Source of the DNA: Lachnoclostridium sp. An181
GTDB lineage: Bacteria > Bacillota > Clostridia > Lachnospirales > Lachnospiraceae
Assembly (NCBI RefSeq): GCF_002160325.1
Contig: NZ_NFKJ01000008.1
Coordinates: 51,601-115,600 of the forward strand
Direction of reading: 5' to 3'
DNA: 64,000 bases
A program made the translations under genes and the position numbers. Below the pieces are notes generated by a model that ran no database searches, had not been told where the DNA came from, and saw only the letters and a list, made by a program, of their open reading frames with translations. Every line of letters begins with the position of its first letter. Position 1 is the first letter of the stretch. Positions 55,812 through 63,978 of this stretch are shown piece by piece.

Positions 55812-56870
55812 ATGAACTTAAATAAAGTTATAGTAAGTGATTTCGCCGAAGTTTTAGCAGACAGTGACATGAAAGCGTTTGAAAATAGTACGATAATGGT
55901 TACAGGTGCAACAGGAATGATAGGGTCTTTGTTGATTAAATTTTTGTTGTATTATAATGAGCTGACACTTTCTCATATTAAGATTATTGGGGTGGCAAGA
56001 GATAGTCAAAAAGCGCAGAAGATTTATGGAGACTGCTTAAATGATTCTTGCTTTACTCTGTTATATAAAGATATAACAGAGCCGATTGATATAGAATCAA
56101 ATCTTGATTATATATTTCATACGGCAAGTGCGACTAATTCTAAGTTTTTTGTAACTCATCCTGCGGAAACCATGGATACTATGTATATTGGAACTAAAAA
56201 TATTTTAGAATTAGCAAGAAAGAAATCGCTCAAAAGTATGATTTATCTTTCATCTATGGAGATGTATGGAAAACCAGATGCTGAATTGGAGTATGTAAAA
56301 GAGGAAAATTTAGGTTATATTGATATTTTGAATGTAAGAAGCAGTTATTCAGAAGGAAAACGTATTAGTGAATGTTTGTGTGCAGCGTATTGCCATCAAT
56401 TTCAAGTTCCAGTCAAAATTGCTAGATTAGCTCAGACTTTCGGAGCAGGAGTATTGGAAAATGATAATCGAGTATACGCACAGTTTGCCAGAAGTGTTAT
56501 TGAAGGTAAAGATATTGTTTTGCATACGAATGGAAAATCATGGGGCAATTACTGTTACACAAGTGATTTGATAAAAGCGTTAATACTATTGAATATTAAA
56601 GGGAATAATGGTGAAGCGTACAATATTTGTAATGAAGAAAATACACGAATGATTGTTGAAATGGCGGAACTTGTTGTTAGAAAGTTCGGAAATGATCAAG
56701 TTAAGTTAGTATTTGATATTCCGGAAGATAATTTGAAATATGGATATGCCCCGGAAGTAAAGATGAGATTGAGTTCACAAAAATTAAGGGGAATTGGCTG
56801 GAATCCACAAGTAAAGCTTGAGGAAATGTATAGAAGAATGATTCAATATATGAAGTTAGAGTTTGTGTAA
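55812..56870 (+). CDS. NAD-dependent epimerase/dehydratase (extended SDR)
   Basis: A 352-residue extended SDR with the nucleotide loop MVTGATGMIGSLL near residues 29-41, YLSSMEMYGK near 152, and the catalytic SYSEGKR Tyr and Lys near 177-183. It directly follows the cytidylyltransferase, where ribitol clusters usually carry a TarJ alcohol dehydrogenase, so it may supply or modify the CDP-linked polyol or sugar. The reaction cannot be assigned. The start at 55812 follows AAAGAGGAAAATT; a longer frame runs back into the previous gene. Confidence 0.85.
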   Translation: MNLNKVIVSDFAEVLADSDMKAFENSTIMVTGATGMIGSLLIKFLLYYNELTLSHIKIIGVARDSQKAQKIYGDCLNDSCFTLLYKDITEPIDIESNLDYIFHTASATNSKFFVTHPAETMDTMYIGTKNILELARKKSLKSMIYLSSMEMYGKPDAELEYVKEENLGYIDILNVRSSYSEGKRISECLCAAYCHQFQVPVKIARLAQTFGAGVLENDNRVYAQFARSVIEGKDIVLHTNGKSWGNYCYTSDLIKALILLNIKGNNGEAYNICNEENTRMIVEMAELVVRKFGNDQVKLVFDIPEDNLKYGYAPEVKMRLSSQKLRGIGWNPQVKLEEMYRRMIQYMKLEFV

Positions 56871-56884
56871 GGAGTGTATGGCTT

Positions 56885-57820
56885 ATGAAAAGGGAAGTGA
56901 TTTCAGTCGTTCTTTGCTGTTATAATGGGGAGAAATATATAGAAGAACAGATGGAATCATTGAAAAATCAAACTAGACAACCAGATGAGGTTTTGATTTT
57001 TGATGATTGCTCTACTGATAAAACAGTCGAAATTATAAAGAAATATATTGCTGCAAATCAGTTGAAAACATGGAGTATAACTGTAAATGAAAACAATAAG
57101 GGTTGGAAGACGAATTTCATAGATGGTCTAAAAAAAGCAAAAGGAGAAATAATATTTCCATGTGATCAAGATGATATTTGGTATTTGGACAAGATAGAAA
57201 AGATGGCTGGCATTTTGGAGAATAATGAAAATATTTTGCTCCTTGCTGGAAATTATGAAGCCTTTTATGAGGGCGATAACTATCAAAAAGTAGATAGAGT
57301 ATTTAAGAAAAATATTCAAAATGATGAAAATATTTATAAAATGGAGGCGAATGAAAAAGGTGTTTATATCTTGAGTCCAGGGTGTGTTATGGGTATTAGA
57401 AAAGAACTCCTTGACATTTCGTTAAAATATATGTTTCCAGAGTATCCGCATGATGCACTTTTGTGGAGAAATGCAATGTTTCTGGACGGATTATATCGTT
57501 ATGATAGAAACGTAATTCGTTTTAGAAGACATGGCGAAAATGCTTCGGATAAAAAACAACATCAAAAAGACCAAAAACTGGAAAGCATCAGATACTATAT
57601 AAAAGTTTGCGATAAATTACTGCAACTGGTTATAGATCGTCATGATGAAAAGAAGGAAAGGATTCTAGATAATACAAAAAAATTTTGGGAATTAAGAGAG
57701 AATTTTTATGAAACTCGATCTATTATTTTGGGAATCAGGCTATTGCTTTTTTATCACACATATTATCTAACGTGGAAAGCATCTGTAGGAGATTTGTATA
57801 TTGTATTAAGAAATAAATAA
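56885..57820 (+). CDS. GT2 glycosyltransferase (rhamnosyltransferase-like)
   Basis: A 311-residue GT-A enzyme with SVVLCCYNGEKYIEEQMESL at residues 6-25, LIFDDCSTDKT near 38, and metal-binding DQDDIW near 94. The CDQDD form and the RRHGENAS ending region are seen in many rhamnosyltransferase-like GT2 enzymes, which fits the rfb genes upstream, but specificity is inferred. It is the last AT-rich transferase before the muramidase gene. Confidence 0.86.
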   Translation: MKREVISVVLCCYNGEKYIEEQMESLKNQTRQPDEVLIFDDCSTDKTVEIIKKYIAANQLKTWSITVNENNKGWKTNFIDGLKKAKGEIIFPCDQDDIWYLDKIEKMAGILENNENILLLAGNYEAFYEGDNYQKVDRVFKKNIQNDENIYKMEANEKGVYILSPGCVMGIRKELLDISLKYMFPEYPHDALLWRNAMFLDGLYRYDRNVIRFRRHGENASDKKQHQKDQKLESIRYYIKVCDKLLQLVIDRHDEKKERILDNTKKFWELRENFYETRSIILGIRLLLFYHTYYLTWKASVGDLYIVLRNK

Positions 57821-57883
57821 ATTAGATATTGAAATATGCAGAAGGATAAATGGTTTATTTGCATAATCAAGGGGTAGAAGAAA

Positions 57884-60064
57884 ATGAAAAGAGTAATGAT
57901 TAGTCTTATAACAATAGCCTTGGTTTTAACAAATTGTGTGGTGAGTTTTGCTGCAACAATAAATGAAACTGAAGTTGTGGGAGAAAATCAAGTATTTAGT
58001 GAAGAAAAAGTGAAAGACAATGATGGAGAAAGCAATCGATTACAAACTCAGCAGGAGGGGGAAGAAGACTCTCAAAATGCAAGTTTAAAAACTAGTGAAA
58101 AAAAGAATCAAATTGGTTACAATGCTCATGTTCAAGACATTGGTTGGCAAGGGTGGAAACAAGAAGGACAGATAGCTGGTACAACTGGTCAAAAAAAGCG
58201 TCTCGAAGCTATTCAAATACAAATACAAAACTTAAAGTATTCAGGTAATATTCTATATAGAACTCATATTCAGAATATTGGGTGGCAGAGTTGGAAAGAA
58301 AATGGAGAAATATCTGGTACAACTGGAGAAAAGCTACAGATAGAGGCGATTGAAATTAAACTGACAGACGAATTGGCGGAAAAATATGATCTATACTATA
58401 GGGTACACAGTCGAGAGTTTGGCTGGTTAGGATGGGCTCGAAATGGGGAAACGGCAGGTACAATCGGATATGCTTACAGAGTAGAGGCAATAGAGATAAA
58501 ATTAGTTGATAAAAACCAGTTTATACCTGAAAATGATAAAGAATCAAGCAAGATTTCGTTTATCAGTTATCAGACACATGTACAGGATATAGGAAATCAA
58601 CCATATGTTTTAGATGGCGCAGTAGCTGGTACAACGGGAAAGAAACTTCGAGTAGAAGCGATACGTATCAAATTAAAAAATTTGCCTGATAGCGCTGTTG
58701 ATTATAGAGTACATATTCAAGACCAGGGTTGGCAAGAGTGGAAAAAGAATAACGAACTGGCTGGGACGACAGGCGAGAAAAAGCAAATAGAAGCAATAGA
58801 GATAAAACTGAACGGAGAAGCAGCACAAAAGTATGATATATACTATCGAGCTCATTGCCAAGAGTTCGGATGGTTGGATTGGGCGAAGAATGGTGAAACA
58901 GCAGGCACAGCAGGATATGGTTATAGAATGGAAGCAATCCAGATTCAGCTTGTAGAAAAGGGTGCAAGTGTGTTCCCGGAGGAAGGAGTGGCTTTTAAAG
59001 AAAAACTTGTTAAATATCAGGTTTATATTCAAGGCAGTGGTAGTCAAAATGTTGTATCAGATGGACAAGTAGCAGGAACAGAAGGAAAAAATCTGCGTAT
59101 GGAAGGAATTAAAATTGCACTATCCTCCTTACCAGGAAGTTATGTGACATATCGTAGCTATATTCAAGACGAAGGCTGGCAGGATTGGAAATCCAATATG
59201 CAATTATCCGGAACAACAGGTCAATCTAAAGGAATTGAAGTAATCCAAATTCAGCTATCAGGATCCGCTGCATCTGAATATGATATTTATTATCGTGTCC
59301 ATGTCGCAAATTTAGGCTGGCTTGGATGGACGAAAAATGGAGAAAAAGCGGGGTCGAGATTTTATAATTCCTCAATCGAGGCTATTCAAATCCAAATGTT
59401 AAAAAAGGGAGATCATTCTATTGCGATTGGAGAAGCCTATAAAGAAGGAATTCAAAATGGAATTGATGTTTCGGAATATAATGGAAATATTAACTGGAGT
59501 AAGGTGAAAAATTCAGGAATATCATTTGCTATGCTTAGATGTGTGAAAGGATCAAATCCAAACTCTATTTCAGTAGATGCAAAGTTCAACCAAAATATAA
59601 AGGGAGCATCCGACAATGGGATTTCCGTGGGTGTATATCGATACAGTTATGCAGACACGGCATCAGAAACAAGAAAAGAGGCCATGGCAGTGGTGAATGC
59701 AATCCAGAATAGTGGATACCGGATTCAGTATCCAATTGCATATGATATTGAAGATGAGAATGTGCAGGGAGATTTATCAAAAGCACAGCTTACTGAAATT
59801 ATTAAAATTTTTAAAGGAATTGTGGAAAACCACGGATATAAATTTATGATCTATGCCAATAAAAATTGGCTGGATAATAAAATTGATATGAAGAGCTTTG
59901 AGGATGAAGATGTATGGATTGCCAGATACCGTGACTACACACCTTCTTTGGGACACGGATATACGGGGGCCGGAAATGTGACGATTTGGCAATATTCTGA
60001 TAGAGGTACAGTGCCGGGGATTCAAGGAGCTGTTGATATGAACATTGGTTACAAAGAATATTAA
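57884..60064 (+). CDS. Secreted ChW-repeat GH25 muramidase
   Basis: A 726-residue secreted protein. Signal peptide (1 to about 24, ending SFAAT), a Glu/Gln-rich linker, nine ChW repeats (about 77-506; GW..W..G...GT.G...R.EAI.I.L), then a GH25 lysozyme domain (about 524-726; Asp528 in NGIDVSEY, Asp621 and Glu623 in YDIEDEN). GH25 enzymes cleave the MurNAc-GlcNAc bond of peptidoglycan. ChW repeats are a clostridial surface module whose ligand is unclear. Its position inside the polysaccharide locus, just before an LCP ligase, suggests remodelling of the wall where polymer is attached or binding of the protein to the polymer; both are inference. Confidence 0.93.
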   Translation: MKRVMISLITIALVLTNCVVSFAATINETEVVGENQVFSEEKVKDNDGESNRLQTQQEGEEDSQNASLKTSEKKNQIGYNAHVQDIGWQGWKQEGQIAGTTGQKKRLEAIQIQIQNLKYSGNILYRTHIQNIGWQSWKENGEISGTTGEKLQIEAIEIKLTDELAEKYDLYYRVHSREFGWLGWARNGETAGTIGYAYRVEAIEIKLVDKNQFIPENDKESSKISFISYQTHVQDIGNQPYVLDGAVAGTTGKKLRVEAIRIKLKNLPDSAVDYRVHIQDQGWQEWKKNNELAGTTGEKKQIEAIEIKLNGEAAQKYDIYYRAHCQEFGWLDWAKNGETAGTAGYGYRMEAIQIQLVEKGASVFPEEGVAFKEKLVKYQVYIQGSGSQNVVSDGQVAGTEGKNLRMEGIKIALSSLPGSYVTYRSYIQDEGWQDWKSNMQLSGTTGQSKGIEVIQIQLSGSAASEYDIYYRVHVANLGWLGWTKNGEKAGSRFYNSSIEAIQIQMLKKGDHSIAIGEAYKEGIQNGIDVSEYNGNINWSKVKNSGISFAMLRCVKGSNPNSISVDAKFNQNIKGASDNGISVGVYRYSYADTASETRKEAMAVVNAIQNSGYRIQYPIAYDIEDENVQGDLSKAQLTEIIKIFKGIVENHGYKFMIYANKNWLDNKIDMKSFEDEDVWIARYRDYTPSLGHGYTGAGNVTIWQYSDRGTVPGIQGAVDMNIGYKEY
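58111..59400 (+). repeat. Nine ChW repeats arranged as three triplets
   Basis: The repeats follow an A-B-C pattern three times. C-type units (third, sixth, ninth) share YYR.H...FGWLGW.KNGE-like sequence; B-type units share WQ.WK.N.ELSGTTG; A-type units of the second and third triplets have lost the paired tryptophans (GNQPYV, GSQNVV). Spacers rich in charged residues separate triplets. Confidence 0.85.
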
Positions 60065-60075
60065 TTGAGGACATT

Positions 60076-60121
60076 CAGGGGCTTGACTAAGGACACATAT
60101 CCAAAGTTTAGCCCCTGTTTT
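60076..60121 (+). terminator. Terminator after the muramidase gene
   Basis: CAGGGGCT (60076-60083) pairs with AGCCCCTG (60110-60117), with a 26-base loop, followed by TTTT. Confidence 0.65.
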
Positions 60122-60162
60122 GGTAGAAGTCACTAAAATTTTGAGAAGGAGCTGTTACCAAG

Positions 60163-61218
60163 ATGAAAAGAAAAAGGAGACATAAAAAAAGAGCACTGGT
60201 TCTTATTGTCGAGATTATCCTTCTGGTGATGCTTGCAGGAACCATGTTTGTTATGGCAAAGTATGACAAATTTCAGAAAATTGCCGTAAATGAAGAGGAT
60301 ATCGAAACAAATGATGGCATGAAAAAAGAAGGATATACCACTGTCGCCCTGTTTGGAGGAGATTCCCGTGACGGACAGCTTGAGGCGGGAACACATGCGG
60401 ATACAATCATGGTTGCGGCTTTAAATAATAAGACAAAAGAAATACGGCTCGTATCTGTGTACAGGGATACTCTTACCAGACAGGCAGATGGATCTTTAAA
60501 AAAGGCGAATAATGCGTACTTTAGCGGAGGACCTACAGAGGCTATCAATCTGCTGAACAGAAATTTTGATTTGGATGTGGAGGATTATGTCACGGTTGAT
60601 TTTAAGGCACTTGCTGATACCGTAGATCTTATAGGAGGAATTGAGCTATCCCCGACCCAGGAGGAAGTGGATTGTATGAATGAATATCTGAAGGAGACTG
60701 CCAATGTTGCAGGAAAAGAGGCAAATTTTGTAGAGAGAGCGGGACAGCAGACGTTTGACGGGGTACAGGCAGTGACTTATGCACGAATTCGAAAGATTGC
60801 AGGCGGCGATTATAAAAGGGCGGAAAGACAGCGTCTTGTTCTCGAAAAAATATTTGAAAAAATAAAGGGACTGAGTATCACAAGACTCAATGAATTGATT
60901 GATACGATCTTGCCTAGTGTGTCTACGAGTTTTTCATTAACGGAATTGATTGGTCTTGCATCACAGGCACCAAAATATCAACTGGGAGAAATGCAAGGAT
61001 TCCCATATCGGACAGTGGACAAGACAATGGAAGACACAGGAAGTATAGTCGTCCCGACAGGGGTCTTGGATAATGTAGAAGATCTCCACAAATTTTTGTA
61101 TCCGGATGAGACTTATGAGGTTTCGCAGACAGTGCAGGACATTGCTTTGGAGATTGAAAATTATACCGGAATTACGAAGGATGACTATGATGAGGGGGAA
61201 GTGATCCTTAGTGAATAA
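60163..61218 (+). CDS. LytR-CpsA-Psr (LCP) family wall-polymer ligase
   Basis: A 351-residue enzyme that transfers undecaprenyl-linked polymers to peptidoglycan at the cell surface. It has a basic N-terminus, one span (about 12-31), then the LCP domain with ALFGGDSRDG, SVYRDTL near 106, the DFKALADTVDLIGGIEL region near 145, and ARIRKIAGGDYKRAERQR near 208-225 with the phosphate-binding arginines. It is the predicted final attachment enzyme for the locus product. GAGAAGGAG precedes the start. Its base composition resembles the core genome rather than the AT-rich cassette. Confidence 0.93.
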   Translation: MKRKRRHKKRALVLIVEIILLVMLAGTMFVMAKYDKFQKIAVNEEDIETNDGMKKEGYTTVALFGGDSRDGQLEAGTHADTIMVAALNNKTKEIRLVSVYRDTLTRQADGSLKKANNAYFSGGPTEAINLLNRNFDLDVEDYVTVDFKALADTVDLIGGIELSPTQEEVDCMNEYLKETANVAGKEANFVERAGQQTFDGVQAVTYARIRKIAGGDYKRAERQRLVLEKIFEKIKGLSITRLNELIDTILPSVSTSFSLTELIGLASQAPKYQLGEMQGFPYRTVDKTMEDTGSIVVPTGVLDNVEDLHKFLYPDETYEVSQTVQDIALEIENYTGITKDDYDEGEVILSE

Positions 61219-61241
61219 ATGTAAGATGAGAGGGAATATTA

Positions 61242-62288
61242 ATGACCGAGACGAGAAAAAGGGCACACTTTTTATATATTGATTGTCTGAATGTAACAGC
61301 ATGTTTTTGTGTCATCTGGATGCATTGTAATGGACTCGTACATTCATTTGCGAATTCTGTAGTGTGGAAAGAGAGTTTGATTGTTGAAACAATTGCATAT
61401 TGGGCAGTTCCAGTGTTTTTTATGATTACAGGGGCAACATTAATGGACTATCGTGATAGATACAGTACTGTTACTTATTTGAAAAAAAGAATAGAAAAGA
61501 CGGTACTGCCGTTTGTGATATGGAGTATCATAAACATCCTTTACAAGTCATGGAGGGGCGACCTGGATTTGAGTACATTAAATCCCAAGACTTTTTTTGA
61601 TATGTTCATAAACACAAAATTTGAGGCGGTTTATTGGTTTTTTATCCCGCTATTTGCTGTATATTTAAGTATTCCTGTTCTCTCGTTACTGAAAAAGAAC
61701 AAAAAGATTTTGATATATACAGTTGTGTTAGGATTACTTACATATTCTTTTTTGCCAACAATGTTTGCTATTCTGAGAGTACCTTATAATTCTGCATTGT
61801 CTTTTCCCATTACAGGAGGATATATACTATTTGTCTTGATAGGATTTTTACTGGCAGATACAAATATTGAACAAAAATATCGGATTTTATTTTATGTACT
61901 AGCGGTATTTGGAATTTTGGTTCGATATTGTTCGACATATATTTGGTCAATAAGAAGTGGGGTATTAAACAAAACTTTTTGGGGCTATCTAAATTTTCCG
62001 TCTGTCTTTTTGGCTTGTGGTGTCTTTGTAGCATTTAAGTATTTTCCGTGGAACAAATTGCTTGAAAAATATGAAACAATTAAAAAAATCTTAGAAAAAG
62101 TTTCAGGAGCAAGTTTTGGAATTTACTTAGTACACATTATGGTAATGAATCAGATAATTGAATGGTTGAATGTAGATATAGCAAGAAGAGCATGGAGAAT
62201 AGGAGGAGCTATTATTGTTTATTTGATATCGTTAATAATAGTATTGATGATGAAAAAGATTCCTATTTTAAAAAGGATAGTTCCTTAA
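61242..62288 (+). CDS. Membrane acyltransferase (acyltransferase-3 family)
   Basis: A 348-residue polytopic protein of about ten spans. The N-terminus FLYIDCLNVTACFCVIWMHC carries the family's conserved His in the first span region, with YWAVPVFFMITGATL near 50-64. Such proteins O-acetylate extracellular polysaccharides or peptidoglycan. AT-rich composition and position suggest it modifies the locus product. It probably shares a transcript with the LCP gene, 23 bases upstream. Confidence 0.87.
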   Translation: MTETRKRAHFLYIDCLNVTACFCVIWMHCNGLVHSFANSVVWKESLIVETIAYWAVPVFFMITGATLMDYRDRYSTVTYLKKRIEKTVLPFVIWSIINILYKSWRGDLDLSTLNPKTFFDMFINTKFEAVYWFFIPLFAVYLSIPVLSLLKKNKKILIYTVVLGLLTYSFLPTMFAILRVPYNSALSFPITGGYILFVLIGFLLADTNIEQKYRILFYVLAVFGILVRYCSTYIWSIRSGVLNKTFWGYLNFPSVFLACGVFVAFKYFPWNKLLEKYETIKKILEKVSGASFGIYLVHIMVMNQIIEWLNVDIARRAWRIGGAIIVYLISLIIVLMMKKIPILKRIVP

Positions 62289-62319
62289 AGCACACTTTTT
62301 TGAATTTTTCACGTAATTA

Positions 62320-62348
62320 TGGACAATAATAAGAAAAACGTGTATGAT
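62320..62348 (+). promoter_or_regulatory. Promoter of the cohesin-domain gene
   Basis: TGGACA (62320-62325) and TATGAT (62343-62348) with a 17-base spacer; the hexamers are identical to those at 36586. A 62319 ATG-led upstream extension of the gene would lie over this promoter and is rejected. Confidence 0.5.
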
Positions 62349-62399
62349 AGGGAAAGGTTCACTTTTATTAAAAAACAAAGGAAGGAAGAAGAAATACAT

Positions 62400-63863
62400 A
62401 TGAAAGTTTTGAAACGATTATCAGCTGTTTTATTAACTTTATGTCTGATGTTGTCTCTGGTGCCTGCGATAGACACCTATGCAGCGGACGGGTCCATTGT
62501 TTTTTCTGATCCGGAGACAAAGGTCGGAGAAAATGTAGAAGTAAAAGGTGTCATCCGTACCACAGGAGGAGCAGCCATCGGTGATGCGGATATTACGATG
62601 AATTACGACAGCTCTGCGCTGGAGTTCGTGTCCGGAGACAATGTCCGTACCGAACGTGCAGGAGAGATTGTTTATTCGGGGAAAGGTACCGGCGAGGAGA
62701 CGGAATTGTCATTTATGATGACGTTTAAAGTGCTCAAAGAAGGACAGTCCCAGATCACGATTGCGGATTACACGGCTTATCTCTATTCTGACGAGACATT
62801 GACATGCCAGGAGGGAACGTCCACTGTCACGGCAAAACCGGGAGACGGAACAGCATCCGGTGAAAACCAGACAGCAGCTGCAGGATCTGCTGTCACAGTA
62901 AACGGTGCGCAGTATACGATTTCCGGAAATTTTTCGGATTCTGATATTCCTACGGGATTTTCCAAAGCAGAGATGACATATGAAAACAGCACAGTACCTG
63001 CAGTAAAGCAGGATACAAGCGAGCAGTATGCAGTATACCTTGTTGATCAGGAAAACAAAGGTAAGTTCTTCCTTTACGATCCGGAAGGAAAGGATGAGAA
63101 GTTTTATCCGCTGGCGCAGGTGATTGTTTCAGAGAGGACAAACCTGATATTTTTACAGAATGACGGCAGCGTAAAATTGCCGGAACAGTATGAAGAGACA
63201 ACAATGAAAATTGACGATATGACTTTCCCGGCATGGCAGAACACAAAAGAAGACGGGATCTTTCTTCTATATGCATTGAACAATAACGGACAAAAAGCAT
63301 TGTACCAGTACGACAATAATGAAGATACTTATCAGAGATTTACGGACACAGCAAGTCAGGCTGCCGTAAAACAGGAGACAAAGGTAGGAAAGCTGGAGAC
63401 TTTGATGAGAAATTATCCGATCCAGGTGATGATTTCCGTTGCAATTGCCTTTTTTGTACTTCTTGTCATTATCATTATTTTAGCTGTCAAATTGCGGCAC
63501 CGCAATCTGGAGCTGGACGAGCTTTACGATGAGTACCATATCGATGAAGACGATGATTCGGGAGAAAAATCATTGGACGGAGCGTATCCGGAAGAAGAGG
63601 AAGATTACGGCGAAGACGAGCCGACCGATGTATTCTCCGACGAATATGACGATGATTTTGATGAATATGACCTTGAGGATCAGGCTGCATATGCGGATGA
63701 ATCAGATGATATTCTAAAGTCAAAATACGAGGACGAGTATGAAGAGTACGAAGATTTGGATGGAGACAGTGATTATGAATATGACAGTGATGATTATCAT
63801 GACTATCACAAATCCAAAAAGGATTCGGAAAACTTCAATGTTGATTTTATTGATTTGGATTAA
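62400..63863 (+). CDS. Membrane-anchored cohesin-domain protein with acidic cytoplasmic tail
   Basis: A 487-residue single-pass protein. Signal peptide (1 to about 27, YAADG), a cohesin-like domain (about 28-145; VFSDPETKVGENVEV, then DADITMNYDSSALEFVSG), a linker, a second globular extracellular part (about 160-335, unrecognised), one span (about 344-365), and a roughly 120-residue tail extremely rich in Asp, Glu and Tyr (for example EEEEDYGEDEP and YEDEYEEYEDLDGDSDY). Cohesins bind dockerins on partner proteins; none is visible here. There is no sortase signal, so it is a transmembrane rather than wall-linked scaffold. The tail's role is unknown. The start at 62400 follows AAGGAAGGAAGAAG. 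Confidence 0.88.
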   Translation: MKVLKRLSAVLLTLCLMLSLVPAIDTYAADGSIVFSDPETKVGENVEVKGVIRTTGGAAIGDADITMNYDSSALEFVSGDNVRTERAGEIVYSGKGTGEETELSFMMTFKVLKEGQSQITIADYTAYLYSDETLTCQEGTSTVTAKPGDGTASGENQTAAAGSAVTVNGAQYTISGNFSDSDIPTGFSKAEMTYENSTVPAVKQDTSEQYAVYLVDQENKGKFFLYDPEGKDEKFYPLAQVIVSERTNLIFLQNDGSVKLPEQYEETTMKIDDMTFPAWQNTKEDGIFLLYALNNNGQKALYQYDNNEDTYQRFTDTASQAAVKQETKVGKLETLMRNYPIQVMISVAIAFFVLLVIIIILAVKLRHRNLELDELYDEYHIDEDDDSGEKSLDGAYPEEEEDYGEDEPTDVFSDEYDDDFDEYDLEDQAAYADESDDILKSKYEDEYEEYEDLDGDSDYEYDSDDYHDYHKSKKDSENFNVDFIDLD

Positions 63864-63866
63864 TGG

Positions 63867-63894
63867 GAAGGGTGTGAGAGCACCCTTCTTTTTT
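63867..63894 (+). terminator. Terminator after the cohesin gene
   Basis: An 8-bp perfect stem (GAAGGGTG / CACCCTTC) with a six-base loop is followed by six T residues. Confidence 0.85.
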
Positions 63895-63946
63895 ATTTTA
63901 TAGGAAATTTCGATTTTGGATAAGGGGAAAAAGAATCCCTGCCGAT

Positions 63947-63960
63947 CGAACACATGTTAA
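63947..63960 (+). promoter_or_regulatory. LexA-like box before the last gene
   Basis: CGAACACATGTTAA matches the left half of the Gram-positive SOS consensus and most of the right (GTT), diverging in the last two bases. It lies 18 bases upstream of the likely start at 63979. Confidence 0.35.
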
Positions 63961-63978
63961 ATCAACAGGGGAATGGAC

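Noticed and set aside
57884..60064. ChW repeats read as choline-binding repeats
   Set aside because: Spacing and the GW..W..G...GT.G...EAI core fit ChW modules, not the shorter aromatic choline-binding repeat.
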